NCBI RefSeq assembly: GCF_933775445.1
Contig: NC_065875.1
Coordinates: 5,593,001 to 5,657,000 of the forward strand
DNA: 64,000 bases
Direction of reading: 5' to 3'
Origin: Argentina anserina
Taxonomy: Eukaryota > Streptophyta > Magnoliopsida > Rosales > Rosaceae
Both the position numbers and the translations under genes were made by a program. The notes below the pieces were generated by a model, which saw nothing but the letters and a program-made list of their open reading frames with translations, ran no database searches and had not been told where the DNA came from. Of the stretch, positions 1-12,234 are shown piece after piece (within the stretch, counting starts at the first letter, position 1; each line of letters begins with the position of its first letter).

Positions 1-705
1 TGATATGAGAAGTCAACAGAGGAAGAGGGAGGGATTAAAATTGGGGGAGGAGGAATTTGGGGAAATTGCTAAAAACGAGGCCAATAGATAGAACTGAAGA
101 GAGATTGAGAGATTATGTATTTGCGTTGGGTTGGGAGAAAGATAAAGAGAGGCATAAAGGCATATGTCGTAGTGTTCTCACAACACACTGATTTTTGTGT
201 GTGTTATCACAACACACACTGATTTTTGTGTATATTCTTATCACACACTGATTTTTGTGTGTAATTTTATCACACTGAATTTTGTGTGTATTCTTATCAC
301 AACATACACTGATTTTTGTGTGTATTCTTATCACACTCTGATTTTTGTGTGTATTCTTATCACACACTGATTTTTGTGTGTATTCTTATCACAACACACA
401 TTGAATTTTGTGTGTTTTCTTATCACAACACACACTGATTTTTTGTGTGTATTCTTATCACACACTGATTTTTGTGTGTAATCTTATTACACACTGAATT
501 TTGTGTGTATTCTTTTCACAATACACACGGATTTTTGTATATATTCTTATCACATTGATTTTTGTGTGTATTGTTAGTGTAGAGATTGTGTGTGGGTCCA
601 CATATACTCATTTCACACGATTAATTGTGTGAGTTGGTATCTCACACAGATTTATTATAGTCAATGTGAGTAAAATCAGTGTGAGAGTTTTTTTTGCTAG
701 TAGTG
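1..705. mobile_element. CACTA (En/Spm) transposon, right terminus only
   Basis: The segment ends at 705 in GCTAGTAGTG, the reverse complement of the CACTACTAGC-type terminus of CACTA elements. Inside the end, short motifs built on cacac/gtgtg recur in both orientations, as expected of the subterminal transposase-binding zone. The 3 bp outside the end are TAA, a candidate target duplication that cannot be confirmed because the other terminus lies left of the window. No coding sequence is seen in the visible part. The terminus resembles those of the two complete CACTA elements further along the window, but its subterminal repeats differ, so it is a different family. Confidence 0.7.
176..575. 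repeat. Subterminal tandem repeats, about 13 copies of a ~29-bp unit
   Basis: Thirteen copies of CACTGATTTTTGTGTG or close variants recur every 27-33 bp. Each is followed by a spacer like TATTCTTATCACA. Each unit has ACACA-type sequence before the core and TGTGT after it, so every unit can form a small hairpin. Position next to the CACTA terminus suggests transposase-binding repeats rather than an independent minisatellite. Reading frames through it are repeat translations, not genes. Confidence 0.8.
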
Positions 706-2150
706 TAAAGAGATCGAGTAACAAGATATTTGTCCGCATATGCTACGTTTTGTACTCCAATTGGAGAACCATTAAGTAGATCGTCAAGAAATGCATATAT
801 AACTCTGGTCAGCACTAGACACACCAGTAGAATTCTATTACCTGAGGTGTGCTACCATCACTAGTCCGTTCGTACTTACTTGAGCACTCTTGCAATCGAA
901 GGATCTGCACTAAGCATATGTTATAGGAATATGTTACAGTACGGGATGTTAGAACATTAACATGTAACAAAATCATTTCCAGAAGTACCTCTTTACTCAA
1001 AGAATGAAGGTTTTCACGCTGATGTTGCAACAAAGCCATTTGTTGATCATGAGTCGACCAACATCATGATACCTAGCTATACCTAATTAAATTTATATTT
1101 ATATATTCGTAGCCAAGTGCAGGACGTCCTGTTGACACCATCGAGCCCGCTGTAGAGAAGTAAAATGATGATTGAACCAAGTAGTACGTAACAAGTTTCT
1201 CTAATCAAGTTTTCCTCAATGTGACAGTTGAAGAAGTGATTGCAACTACTCCATCTGCCCCCAATCATGCATCAAAACATCTTATTATAACAACTTATTT
1301 GTTTGTTAAAAACAAACACAACACCAAGCATATTTATGTAAAAATGAACGTACATATCTTCATTGACCAAAAAAAAAAAGAACGTACATATCTTCGCAAC
1401 GTACCCTTATAGGTGGTGAAAAGTGTAAACCTTAGTCCATTGTCCAAAAGGCCAAGAGGTTCCCTCCTAGTATCCTGTCCAATACTGGAGCTCATTAACT
1501 GCCGATCAGCAACCGCGCAGTTGGTATTCAACACGACAGAAATGCTCAAATGCATATCACCTCCCGAGAAATACCTAGACTGCAGAGCCTTAAACTTGCT
1601 CTGATATTAAATCGAAAACTTCATGTATAGTGCTTCATTCAATAAACAGTTTCATGCTGGTTTTTGGACTAAACCCAGTAACTCTTGAATTACTTTTACT
1701 ATTTTGCTTTGTGTTCTAATCTAACAACTTACCCACTTGAGAACATGTCGTAATTCACATTGATTTTAGGAGAGGAAAAGTTCCACTTCAATGATTTTCG
1801 GCTCCTATGTGATTATGTGAAAGCTTTACCTCATTGAATAAGGTTTCAATCAATGTTGTTTTAATTACCCCCATATAGTCATATGTCAATATCAAGATAT
1901 ATATAATTACATATAAAAGAACTAGAAGAAAATCTAGGTTCATTTCAAGTTTCAAAGGATAGAATGGCTGATGGGGAAGGCATACACAGTCCATCTAGGT
2001 GACAGCTGGGTGAATCAATCTCAAAGATCAAGAGCCGTCCATTATTTATGAGCCTCGAAGATTATATGATAATATATCAAACACAACAACAAAAACATAT
2101 AAATTCAAAAAAACATTATGGCATTGACTTCAATATAAATTGACTTGTCT
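706..2150. other. Intergenic, no convincing gene
   Basis: AT-rich sequence with only short open frames. A sequence resembling a tRNA-Met primer-binding site on the minus strand (ATATCAGAGC, about 1598-1607) is followed on that strand by an open frame to about 1410. I recognise no domain there, so it is at most the trace of an old retroelement. A short A-run at 1369-1379 is the only other simple repeat. Confidence 0.5.
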
Positions 2151-2245
2151 TCTCAATTGGAATCTTCTTCAATATTTGTGGGATTGTTGGCAAACACCTC
2201 AATTGCTCTCCACCGAAGATCTTCTTCTAAATTAGGTATTCCCAT

Positions 2246-3139
2246 TCACTGTTCATAAACTTCATCAACCGTCACATTTGCATTCTTCTTTAATGTTGAA
2301 ATCATACTAGATGTCATTTCTATGATTGAAGAAGCCATTTCGGATACCGCCATAACAATTGTATCCTCTGCTTTCACTTTTTTTGGGTGCGGTGTAACTG
2401 TTGAAGTAGAAGATTCAGTTTTTCTCTTCAAACTATCATCTTGGAAACTTCCTCCTATTCCACAAATGCTAACATTGTCCTCGTCAATGTTCATAGTCTC
2501 ACTTGGATCCTCAGCATTTTCAGCCCTATAACCGGTTGCTCTATCCTTCGCACACAAATCCACAATATCATCCCAATTGACAATTGTCTTGAATCGATAC
2601 TTCGAAGCCTCAGGGTGTGTCTGTCATGAAAAACATGTGAAAACAAGATAATTCAGCTTCAAATATAAAACATGAATTTTCAAAGTGATAATCAATGTAG
2701 CTCAATACAAATAGTTTATTAAAGTAATTTGAAAAAAAAATGAGATATCAGAAACTTAGAAACAAGATCATACCTTTGCATATTCACTCCACACATTGTC
2801 GTCATCCACGGTTATCATCTTACGTCCACAATCCCAATTAAAACAACTTTGGCTTAAGATATCAGAAACTACTCCATATGTCTTTTTCCAGCCTTTCAGG
2901 TGGTTTTTGACATTATCTTTCGTCACAGGTACGTTATATATGGTTGACATCTTCAATGCAGCCGAAGTGAATGCTTCAGATTTCCACCCACCATCACCTT
3001 TGTGGCCTTGTTGTCTCTCACTTTTAAGAATATCAGCCAATGTACTATCCATTTCCGGATTCCATTGCAAGTATTTGCCTCCATCATCTTCTTTTTTCAT
3101 ACATTTTTGCTTCTTATCTTTTTCTTTTTTAACTTGCAT
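2246..3139 (-). CDS. Myb/SANT-like DNA-binding domain protein (two exons)
   Basis: Two coding exons on the minus strand, 3139-2774 and 2620-2246, join in phase across a GT/AG intron (donor GTATGA, acceptor TGACAG) to give 246 residues ending in TGA. Residues about 20-120 match the plant Myb/SANT-like family (Myb_DNA-bind_3 type): a W near the start of the domain, GGWKSEAF, a long helix reading KNHLKGWKKTYGVV, then DDNVWSEYAK. The second exon is acidic and Ser/Thr-rich with a KRKTE/HPKKVK basic patch that could be a nuclear signal, and ends in a hydrophobic helical region. Family members act as putative DNA-binding or transposon-derived regulators; no target is known. A good acceptor just upstream (AACAG at about 3150) implies a 5' non-coding exon. 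No frameshift is seen. The start at MQVKK is chosen because it follows that acceptor. Confidence 0.75.
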
Positions 3140-3356
3140 TCTTAGATTACTGTTGAAAAAAATGAAGAGATTATGTAAATATGAGGTATCAACAAGAAAC
3201 ACCAAACTACTACAGTACCTTTATAAAGTCAAATTTAGCTGCAGTTAACAAAATCTGCAGACTCGTTCTATTTATAAAGTAAATTGCATGCACCGTTTCA
3301 TTAAAAAGAAAACATCATATGACAACCTATATATATATATATATACATTCCCTATC

Positions 3357-3737
3357 CAGAGTGAAGCGTCACTCTGAAATTTTAGAGTGAAGTTCCAATT
3401 TTAGCACACTTTTCGGTCAATTTTTTTCACTATAATTGATTCAATATTTAGGTATGCTATTCAAGATCATCTCTACAAAATTTCACCTAATTCGGACATC
3501 GTTAAGGTATTCAAATTAGATTAAATCAATGAATGAATTAAAAATGTTCAACGTGAACCATTCGTGTAAATCTCAATTGTGAAAGCTCAAACCATTGTCA
3601 AATTGGATGAAACTTTGTAGAGATGATCTTGAATAACATACCTAAATATTGAATCACTTATGGTGAAAAGATTTGACCGAAAAGTGTGCCAAAATTGGAA
3701 CTTCACTCTAAAATTTCAGAGTAAAGCTTCACTCGGA
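3357..3737. mobile_element. Foldback MITE, ~380 bp
   Basis: The two halves are long imperfect inverted repeats. The left arm (about 3357-3505) contains GAGTGAAG, TTTTAGAGTGAAGTTCC and AAGATCATCTCTACAAA. The right arm (about 3590-3737) carries their complements in reverse order. The element is flanked on both sides by TA dinucleotide runs, so a TA-type target site is possible but not resolvable. It lies upstream of the Myb/SANT-like gene, and its transcript would form a strong hairpin. Confidence 0.8.
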
Positions 3738-6520
3738 CTATATATATATATACTGCTCTTCCAATGTGATCACTTACCGTATATTACTATTTAATGTACA
3801 TCAAGCTACTGTGATTACAGTATCAGAATGGTGAGCATAAACAAAGAACCTATCATGTCAAAAATGAGTCTTTAGATTTGATGGACTTTCTCTAAATTGA
3901 GAAAGAAAAGGACTAATAACGGCCAAAACGATTTGTATATAACCTCCCTCAATGGCCAAATACCATCTCATCTAATTTTGGCTTCCGCTTAGGAAACTGA
4001 GCTGTTACTGCTAAGAAAGCATATGTAGCTAACTAACTATAAACCTAGAAAATAAATGTCATTGACATATGAACTTTACCAACATACGTGTGTCCTAAGG
4101 TGCAATTTACGAACATATCTTATTTATCTTCAATTTTAGAACTAGATTACAAATGAATTATAGTGTTTCTGTCTTGTTATTGAGCCATGATCAAGTTTGA
4201 AGAAGTTTGTACAAAATAACATTTATATAAGCTCTTCCCTCCGTCTCTGCCTTGCCAAAGTGAGCAGAGCTCAACATACAACAAGCTTATAACAAAACAA
4301 CACATCTAATGCTCACAAATGTGGAAGTGTAACCATGATAAGTCAATAGTAATATACCATGTTCATATATCTCTAAGTGTTTATAAGATCATCCCAAATA
4401 GACAATTATCAATTTTTGTGTGTAACACTGGTGAAGGTAGGCATTTGGGGGCTTTTCTACAAGCAAGCAATCAATCAATACACTAAATTCAAATTCAACG
4501 CGTTTCAAAGATTTCCAGGAATCCAAATAAGGAAACAACATAATACGAAAAAGCATAAGGAAATAAACAACACGGTCCACACCAAAACTCATGCACAAGC
4601 TAAATCATTAACATCTACAATTCCATTGTAATTCAATCTATGAATTTAAAGAATCAAAATAAAGACGACGACTTTCTCAACCAAAGCACAGAATAAAACC
4701 CGACTCCGAAAGAACAAAAAACTCTTAGTGGGTCATCTCAAACGACTGTGAATCATCAGCAACCTTTTTCAAATGGGTGTGACCAGAATCCAAAACCTAG
4801 AACCCAGATTCGTATCCCATTACAAAACCCAGAACAAGTCTCAAGTACCTACAAGAACGATCGCCCGAATTGGAGATCTCAGTATGCCAAATTAAACGAT
4901 AAAACCCTATATTACAAAGAGAAACACAAGCCCATGAGTGTGGAACAAACCTGAGAATGAGCGATGCCAAGAGTAGAGAGAGCGAGAACTCGAGAGGCGA
5001 AATGGAATTTTAAAATTCCACCTATCGAGGCGGAAGTCGAAGGAGGATGTTTTCTCCCTCAAAATCCCTTCTAATATTCCTTATTAAAGTCCCGGGTATT
5101 CAAAGTCCATCCCGGTTGTTTTTGCCAAACAAGGGATTTCTCCCGGTGGAATTTGAAATCTCTTAAAAATGTCATCTCCTTCTTCTAAGTCCCTTATCCA
5201 AACACATCCTTAGGGTTTCGGAAGAAGGGAGACGGCGGGTCTTATCCCTTCCCTTCTCTGGGTTCCATCATACTTTTTTCCTGGTGGGTAAGGAGGCGGT
5301 GCCTCGTTTGACGACCAGCTTGGAAAGACAGCAAGCTAGCACATTGATTTTGAGGCTCGGAGTACGGCGGGAGGAGGCGCGGGTACCTAGTGTGGGTAAT
5401 AGCTACTGTATGTAATACCTTGGAATTAAGGGAAGATTCCCGCACGTGTGAGGTAGAATTTCATTTGTTTCTTGGACTGAAAGGTACACCTTGGGTCAGA
5501 GGCCTGATGTACAAGTTTTCGAATCTTTTCTCGCGCATGTAGGTTATTGCTTTCTTCAGTTTTTTTTTAAGTTTCCTTCTCGACTAGATTTTAGTTTGAT
5601 TTGAACGTTCAGTTTTATTGGTAGTTGTAGGAATAATGAGTCTGTTCGTGTACGTTGTATGAGGCTTGCTCCTACTTGACCTAGGAAAACTTGGTCGTTA
5701 TTAGCATGGAGCCTAATGAAGTTATTCATTCACCTAAAAAAAACATATTTTACTAGAGTAATAGTGCCTAGGGTTTTTCTCTCTCCTAGTTGCTTGACCG
5801 AAAAACCAAAGATAGTATCCTCCGTTGAATCATGCTTCTATATATATAGTGTAAGTTCGGTTTTTGAATGTGTATATAAGATAAAATTCGGCTTTCAGAT
5901 GTGTATATAAGAATATATAGTAGAATTCTGCTTTTCGAATTAATACAAAGAATCAAGGTAGTAACTTATTTTTTGTACTAGCTATGCATATGATTTTCAG
6001 GCTTTTGTTGGAAGGAGTTCGAACCCTAATCGCCTGATTCTAACCCACTTTTCCACCATCCAAGTACCACTATATATAGGAGGCTTTCTTAATGTTTTAA
6101 GCATTCAATCTTCTGCAAAATAGGCTCAATACCTTAAAAATTCATGATCACTAATCATGAAAGTTCATTGACGATTCTTCTCAAAACACTACTGGATCGG
6201 AGTTGATGTTTTTGATATGTCATTGTTGATTACTTGTGTGTTGATCAGTTGATCACTTGTATATATTAGTTTAGGTTTTATTTTCTGTTTTATATCCCAA
6301 TCGAAACTTATCAAAAACTTACATCCCTTTTGTGAATTCGTTGTTGTTTGGTTTGTGATTCAGTCCCTAGTAAGATCCCCGGTTTATAACGATACCCTTT
6401 TACTTTATATGACAAACGATTTTTATAGGGTTAATATTGATGTCGAGTAATCAAACTGATCACTTGATGTATTTATATTTTCTGTATCCATGTTAAAGGA
6501 TTCACGAGACTCTAGCTTAG
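3738..6520. other. Intergenic; possible 5' exon and CT-rich leader
   Basis: No protein-coding gene is supported. On the minus strand around 4950-5000 a CTCTCT-rich stretch runs into CAG followed by GTTTGT, which looks like the end of a 5' untranslated exon. It could be the first exon of the Myb/SANT-like gene about 2 kb downstream, but this is speculative. The stretch 5040-5220 has several CCCTTAT/CCCGG motifs of unknown nature. Short open frames here show no recognisable domain. Confidence 0.35.
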
Positions 6521-6527
6521 CCTTTTG

Positions 6528-7562
6528 TTATGAAAGAATCTTCCTTCTTATCTTAACATGAGAAATCCTTCGTATGATTTGTTCCAATTCATCTACTGAC
6601 TCACAAGTCTCTTCTTGTGCGTATAAACTCTTGAGTTCTTCAAACTTGAGCATCTTCATAGGTCTTTTTGCATCCTTCCTCCAATAATTCTTCAAGAAAT
6701 ACCGATGGCCTAGTCCCTGAAGTGCTTCATTCTTCATAATTGGCTAATGAATGTCTATGGAACTGTAGGCATATCTTTCCTCCCATGTCTTCATAGATTG
6801 ATGCTTTAGTATTCTCAATTTGCTTGACTGGAATAGTCAGATTCCACTCTCGTGGAAATGTCACCTCATTCCATTTTGTAACATGCTTATGCTCGGTATG
6901 ATTTTTTGGATTGGTGAGGATGGATGTAGTAATTGGTAGTGATTCCTATACTTTTAAGGAATTTAGTAATTGGTGCTACATTCGAGCTCATGAGCTTATA
7001 ATAGATTCGGTAGTCTATGGCAAAGTCTATCATTCCTTTTTTCATAGAAATTCCATCTGTATTGATTCTCAATCTGAAATTGTGCTGCATCTCTGAGATG
7101 AGTGGTGAAGTTCAGAAAAACATTGAAGTATGCGACTTGATTGCATAAGGAGGCTTCTACCGTCTCTAACAAACTTTTCTTGAAGTCTGTTATCCTGTCA
7201 TCTTACAGGACGCATAGGACAGAGCAATATATCCCATCTCTAGCTCATAGTTTTATTCCAACATATACTGCTCCAATGTGCATGTATGAATAGCCCTTTC
7301 GAACTATTTCACTTACTTCCTTCTGAGTTATTAGCCTGATATTTGTTTCTTCACCTGTTGCCGGAATAGTCAGTTCAAGAATCTTGAACTTATGAGAATT
7401 CAAAAGGAAAGAACCTCTCTTATAGATCTCGTTGAGTCTGAATTTAAGAACTGAGGCCTCTTGTACACTTGATTCTATGTCATTGTACTCAAATTCTTCA
7501 GCATTGATGAGTTGTACATGAATTGTGCTCATTTTGATGAATACTGTACTCAACATCTTCAT
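6528..7562 (-). pseudogene. Caulimovirid movement-protein relic (30K type)
   Basis: The 7562-7245 frame contains the stretch ending KGYSYMHIGAVYVGIKL, the type of motif found in the movement protein of caulimovirids, which lets virus pass through plasmodesmata. Further homology continues in other frames: LCNQVAYFNV at about 7140 and IDYRIYYKLM at about 7010. A downstream frame of 69 codons (6737-6528) is lysine- and glutamate-rich and of uncertain identity. At least two frameshifts and a stop just after the first block break the gene. It cannot encode a full protein. Confidence 0.6.
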
Positions 7563-8508
7563 GTTCCTTCTCTCAACGGAATTGGAGGATTTCTATGTAA
7601 GAAGCTTAGGTTCACTAAACTTAAGCTTATTACTTTATTCTCTTGGGTAGGAAGGTAAGGTCACCTTGCTAGCTACATTCTGAGCTAGTTGTTCTTCATC
7701 GATTTTCTCTGTTCCAACTTCAGCTTTCATTTTTTCTACACTTTTTTTTGTAGATGGGAGAGTTTAAGGTTCAACAGCCTGAATTATTCTTTTAGCTCCA
7801 TACTTATCTCTTGAAAATATCTAATATTATAATTTGCTGATGAATTATTACTTTTAGGTTTTCAGCAAGGACTTCTGAAGTAGGAAGATATAAGCGTTTT
7901 GTTTCTTTGTCTCTTTCCTTGACTTTTACCTCAACCATTTGGTTCATTCTATTCGGAAAATAATGGCTTTTAAATGCTCTTTCAGAGTTTCTTGAGCTTT
8001 TCTTAGTTCAAACGCTTGCTCTTGGATGTTATTAGCAAAGGTTTCTGTTTGAACTAACTTATTTTCTATGTCTAGCAGATATTGCTTTTCTTTGAGGTAG
8101 CCAAGCTTTATTTTAAGCCTTCCGATTCTTGTGTTTACTTCTTCAAATTGATTGATCTTGAGATGAAATCTCTCAAGTTTCCAAGCACCTTCTCTGCAGT
8201 CTTATTGCTGGATAAATGGTTTAGGAATCGTATCGAACTTGGCTTAGCTGGGTCAAATTCTTCAACTCATATCTCTTGCTGAAGATGAGAAATTTAGTCG
8301 TAGAGTGTATTAAGTACTCTACAAGCGTACTCTATCAAGTATTGATTATCTTGGATATGTTTTGAATAAAAACACTTTTTCCACTTATCAGAATCTTTTA
8401 CAATACAAAGTGACTAATAATTTTTTTGGTTTGGATTCTCTCTTGTTATTTGAGAGAAGGCACTTTGTGGCATAAAACTTTTAGCCTACCTTCTTTTGAG
8501 CTCAGCAG

Positions 8509-8520
8509 ACTCTGATACCA
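8509..8520 (-). other. tRNA-Met primer-binding site of the caulimovirid relic
   Basis: The minus strand reads TGGTATCAGAGT, complementary to the 3' end of initiator tRNA-Met, the usual primer of caulimovirids and many plant LTR elements. A second similar motif, TGGTATCAGAGA, lies about 41 bp further upstream (about 8550-8561), so the site is duplicated. Its place upstream of the movement-protein relic and on the same strand fits a pararetroviral leader. Confidence 0.6.
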
Positions 8521-8561
8521 GCTAGGGTAGATCTAACCAGACTCAGAGGTCTCTGATACCA

Positions 8562-9880
8562 TCTAGTGCTTCTTCAAGCACTATGATATTTTCTATAGTC
8601 TCGTAGATTCTACGTTGGACTCTATAAATAATATCGCAATAATTCATGGTTATTCTAGGAAGGTTATCTTTGTATTTTACTAATTTTTTGTATTTTTCAT
8701 TTTGTTCTTAGAGTTCTTCCAAAGAAATTTTTGCAAAAGTTAAAAGTTCAAGTCTGGAAGCTCTTAAGTTTGCAATAATTATAAACAAATAATTGTCTAC
8801 CTTCGAGTAGATGATGAATTTATATATTTGTAGTATGTTAGATAAACAAACTCAGGAATTAAAACCCACCATGCTCCATCTAAAGCTTTTGTTTTGTTTT
8901 TTTTACTTAAACAATACTAGGATAAAAATGCATATGTGAACAGTACTCAATAATGGTACGGTAGCTGCTTTATCTCATACAACAGTGTACAGTAGACAAA
9001 CCCGAATATATAGAAATAGATATGAGTTTTTTTGTTTACAGAGACCAATCAGATTCAAATAAGGATTACGAGCTTCAAATGACCTCTTTTTAGTTGGAAG
9101 AAATTATTTAAAAAGGTCATTTCAAGGTTCGAATGTTAAAAAGTTTATCACTTGATAAAAAAGTATCTTTATACCATAGTGCACATTATAAAAAATGTTC
9201 ATTGGTTTTGAAAGAAATATAAAATGTGGCTGTTTTTATTTTTATCCATGACCTTTATGCCCTCACTTGTTAAACTTTGATCTAAACCCAACACACATGT
9301 ACACAGCCCCCCCCCCCCCCACACACACTCTCTCTCTCTCAAACCAATCATTTTGTTTCTGATTTTCTCCCTTTTCTAATTCTCATTGTCCGAGCAACGA
9401 AGAGAAGTGAGCTATAGGGATCAACCCTTGAAAATCTGAAGCCAAGAAGAAGAAGAAAAACACTGTCATCAATTGCCTCTTGTATCAAAACGTCATCAAC
9501 GCTGCAGTAGAGGAGAACTAAACTGGGTTCATGTTTGTCAAGGACTTCCGAGTTGAGTCAGAAGATGAATTGTCCATAAGGATGGGAATAGGCTCAATGC
9601 TTCATTGAATTATTAACATGATTAATGAATTGAAGTAAATCCCTTTGTGGTGGTTAAGCTCGTCAACATATATACAAAATAAGGATTTCTAAAAAATGCA
9701 CGGAAGGTGTTCGACGAAATGCGCGAGAAGGAATCTATAAATTTGAAAGACCAGATTGAGGTACATTTGAAAGACCAGATGTGAGGGGAGGTGGTCAAAC
9801 TTTTCTTGATGAGTTGATGCTATGAGGGATGGAGTGTTGCTGAATTAAATTTGTTCCCAATGGTGATACAAATTATGAGA
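8562..9880. other. Intergenic with C-run, CT leader and a PPR-like scrap
   Basis: No intact gene. A run of 14 C (9307-9320) is followed by CA and CT repeats to about 9340 and then sequence that looks like a plant 5' leader. At 9695-9736 the plus strand reads NARKVFDEMREKES, a typical piece of a pentatricopeptide repeat, but neighbouring sequence is not open. This suggests a decayed PPR gene. Confidence 0.4.
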
Positions 9881-9889
9881 ACTGTCAGT

Positions 9890-11765
9890 CATCGACACAG
9901 TTATTAATACCTATTAGTTACCATTATAGATACCAAGACAGTTACTCAATTCCAACAGAGTTACTAATATAGTTACCAAAATATTTATTCAATTCCAACA
10001 GAGTTATTAATAGTTACTCAATTTCAATAGAGTTACTAATATAGTTACCAAGATAGTTACCAACATAGTTATCAAGACAATTACTCAATTTCAACAGAGT
10101 TACTAATATAGTTACCAAGACAATTACGCAATTCCAACAGAGTTACCAATTTTGTTACCAAAACGGTTACTCAATTCCGACAAAGTTATTAATAGTTACT
10201 CAATTTCAATAGAGTTACTAACATATTTACCAAGATAATTACCAATATAGTTACCTAGACAGTTACACAATGTCAATACAATTACTCAATATTATATGTA
10301 TATACTCATTTAACTATTTAAGTAACTGATCATGTAACAATTTATTTGGATAGACAATCAAACAATGATAGTTACATGACCAGTTACATGGGCTAGTGAC
10401 ATGGTAAAACATATAATATTGGCGTTGAATGGCACATTGCCAATAATTAGTTACATGAGTAATCACTTGACCACATATTTGGGCGGTTACCTACCTAGTA
10501 TTTAAGTAGTCACATGGTTAGTTTTGATTCTCTTACTAAAGTTCTGATTAGACACACAAACCTACTTGGTCTTACATAGTTGGACACAAGTTCGATAACT
10601 CCATTGTTTAGTTTCATATTGTGGCTTGTTTCTTTTCATATCAATGTATTTTTGGTCAAGATATTGAAGTACAGTGTTGGGTTTAGTACCATGCGGCTAC
10701 AGTTATCATTATAGTGACCTAATAGGTTAGACAACATTATCGCAATTATTGCTCTAGTTTCATTTTCAGAACCAACGATATGGCCAGTAGCTTGGTAGTT
10801 ACTGTTCCAGTTGCCAATATAGTTACATGTCTATTTATATATATGGTTAGCTATATGATCAGTTACTTGAGTAGTTACATGACCAATTACATGAGCTAGT
10901 CACATAATCAGTTACCTAACCAGTTACCCATATAGTTACTTAACGTCAATATAGTTACCAAGATAATTATTATTGATGTTAATACAGTCATTCAAACATG
11001 TTAAAGTAACTATCATTCAATGTGGCATTGTAATTATCATTTTGCTCGTTGTGATTGTTGTGATTATACTATTGTGATTGACATCATGTCAACTGTCAAG
11101 TAGATTTTATGACTATTATTGTAACTATGTACAATCATTATATTTACACTTGTAACTACGCATGTAACTATCATTGACAAAAAGATTGAAGTTACGAAAC
11201 TAGTTACATAAATAGCGCTCAATTACTTGAATAGTTACATAATTAGTAACTTAAGTAATCGAGTTACATTTCTAGTTAGGTAGTTACTTTGTTAGTTACA
11301 TGACTAATTACCTTGTAACTTTCATGTAACTCGTAAACTAGTTACTTGAAGTAACATTATGAGAACTTAACAACATATACATGTAAATATTGGGTAACGG
11401 CAAGAGTCTCAGTAATCTAGCAGACGAGGGATATAATTTGGTTACCATTGGTAGTTACTCGAGTGCGCCTTTGGGTATATAACCATATTCTTGGAAGTAA
11501 GGAATAGAGCTGAATTGCTAAGTTGGTTCCTAGAAATGACAAAACAAATCATAATCAAACAGTTGCTCAACCAATAACATGATATACTGACACGGTTACT
11601 CACACAGTTATCTATCTAGTTACTTCACACTCACACAGTTACATATCTAGTTACTTTAGACTCACACAATTACCTATCTATTTACTTTGGACTCACATAA
11701 TTACCTATCTATTTACTTTAGACTCGCATAGTTACCTATCTAGTTATTTCCATAGTTACCTATCT
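9890..11765. repeat. Degenerate GTTAC-repeat field, ~1.9 kb
   Basis: The pentamer GTTAC, usually as AGTTAC, ATAGTTACC or AGTTACTCAA, recurs dozens of times on the plus strand with irregular spacing. Mostly it follows TA or CA and sometimes appears as its complement GTAAC. Local blocks repeat, for example CAACAGAGTTACTAATA several times near 9955-10150, and TTACCTATCTA blocks near 11600-11770. There is no coding sequence. It resembles the subterminal zone of a large non-autonomous transposon or an old diverged satellite; no terminal repeats were found. Confidence 0.7.
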
Positions 11766-12140
11766 AGTTACTTTAGACTCACTTGGGTGTCTTTTGAATT
11801 ATTGTAAGTACTACTGCTAGCCTTTTGTGTTGTTGCCCTTGTTTTTATTGTTTCTTGGTAATTTAAAAAAACAAATCAAAGTTAGATGATAAATACACAC
11901 ACTAGCACAGTTACCTATCAAGCTACTCAAACAGTTACAATGATAGTTACCTTTTTTGTAGTTATCTTGAGTGGTTTTACAGGAGCAGTAGGCTTCTTTG
12001 TTGTCATTGCACTTTTTGTATATTGTAAATGTTTAAAGTAAATCATAGTTAGATGATACATACACTAACAATTACATTACCAAAGCATAATAGTTATGCT
12101 AACAGTTCCAAGTACAAAATGAAGCTATAATGACACTTAC

Positions 12141-12234
12141 CATTTGGATTTGGATCATTCATTCGCTTTGAGCGTTGCTCGTGATTTCTATCATCATCAT
12201 CATCGATACTTCGTATATCATTTCTTTTCCCCAT
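12141..12234 (-). CDS. Possible first coding exon (MGKRND...), unidentified
   Basis: On the minus strand an ATG opens a 31-codon reading frame with an acidic run (five Asp) and basic residues (HEQRSKRMND), ending at a good donor, AAATG followed by GTAAGT. Further along the minus strand, 12.0-11.9 kb, short stretches such as TTKKPTAPVKP could be later exons separated by GTTAC-rich sequence. I do not recognise a family. It may be the remains of a transposon gene belonging to the GTTAC-repeat element. Low confidence. Confidence 0.25.

Larger units (their letters stand above)
6528..8561 (-). mobile_element. Endogenous caulimovirid (plant pararetrovirus) fragment
   Basis: On the minus strand the order is primer-binding site (about 8509-8520), a coiled-coil-like and charged region (about 8300-7600), then movement-protein homology (7562 down to about 6740). 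This is the 5' order of a Caulimoviridae genome with the movement protein near the start of the polyprotein, as in petuvirus or florendovirus. Stops and frameshifts interrupt every part. Coat-protein, protease and reverse-transcriptase regions are not seen, so this is a 5'-end relic. The genus is inferred, not proven. It is inert as it stands. Confidence 0.6.

Noticed and set aside
113..575. A CRISPR-like regular repeat array
   Set aside because: Units are contiguous tandem copies without unique spacers, beside a CACTA terminus, in a plant genome.
9695..9736. A PPR gene, with a second piece at about 59.87 kb
   Set aside because: Only single half-motifs (VFDEMREKE and MFDEMPKRN) without flanking repeats. 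Noted as scraps, not genes.
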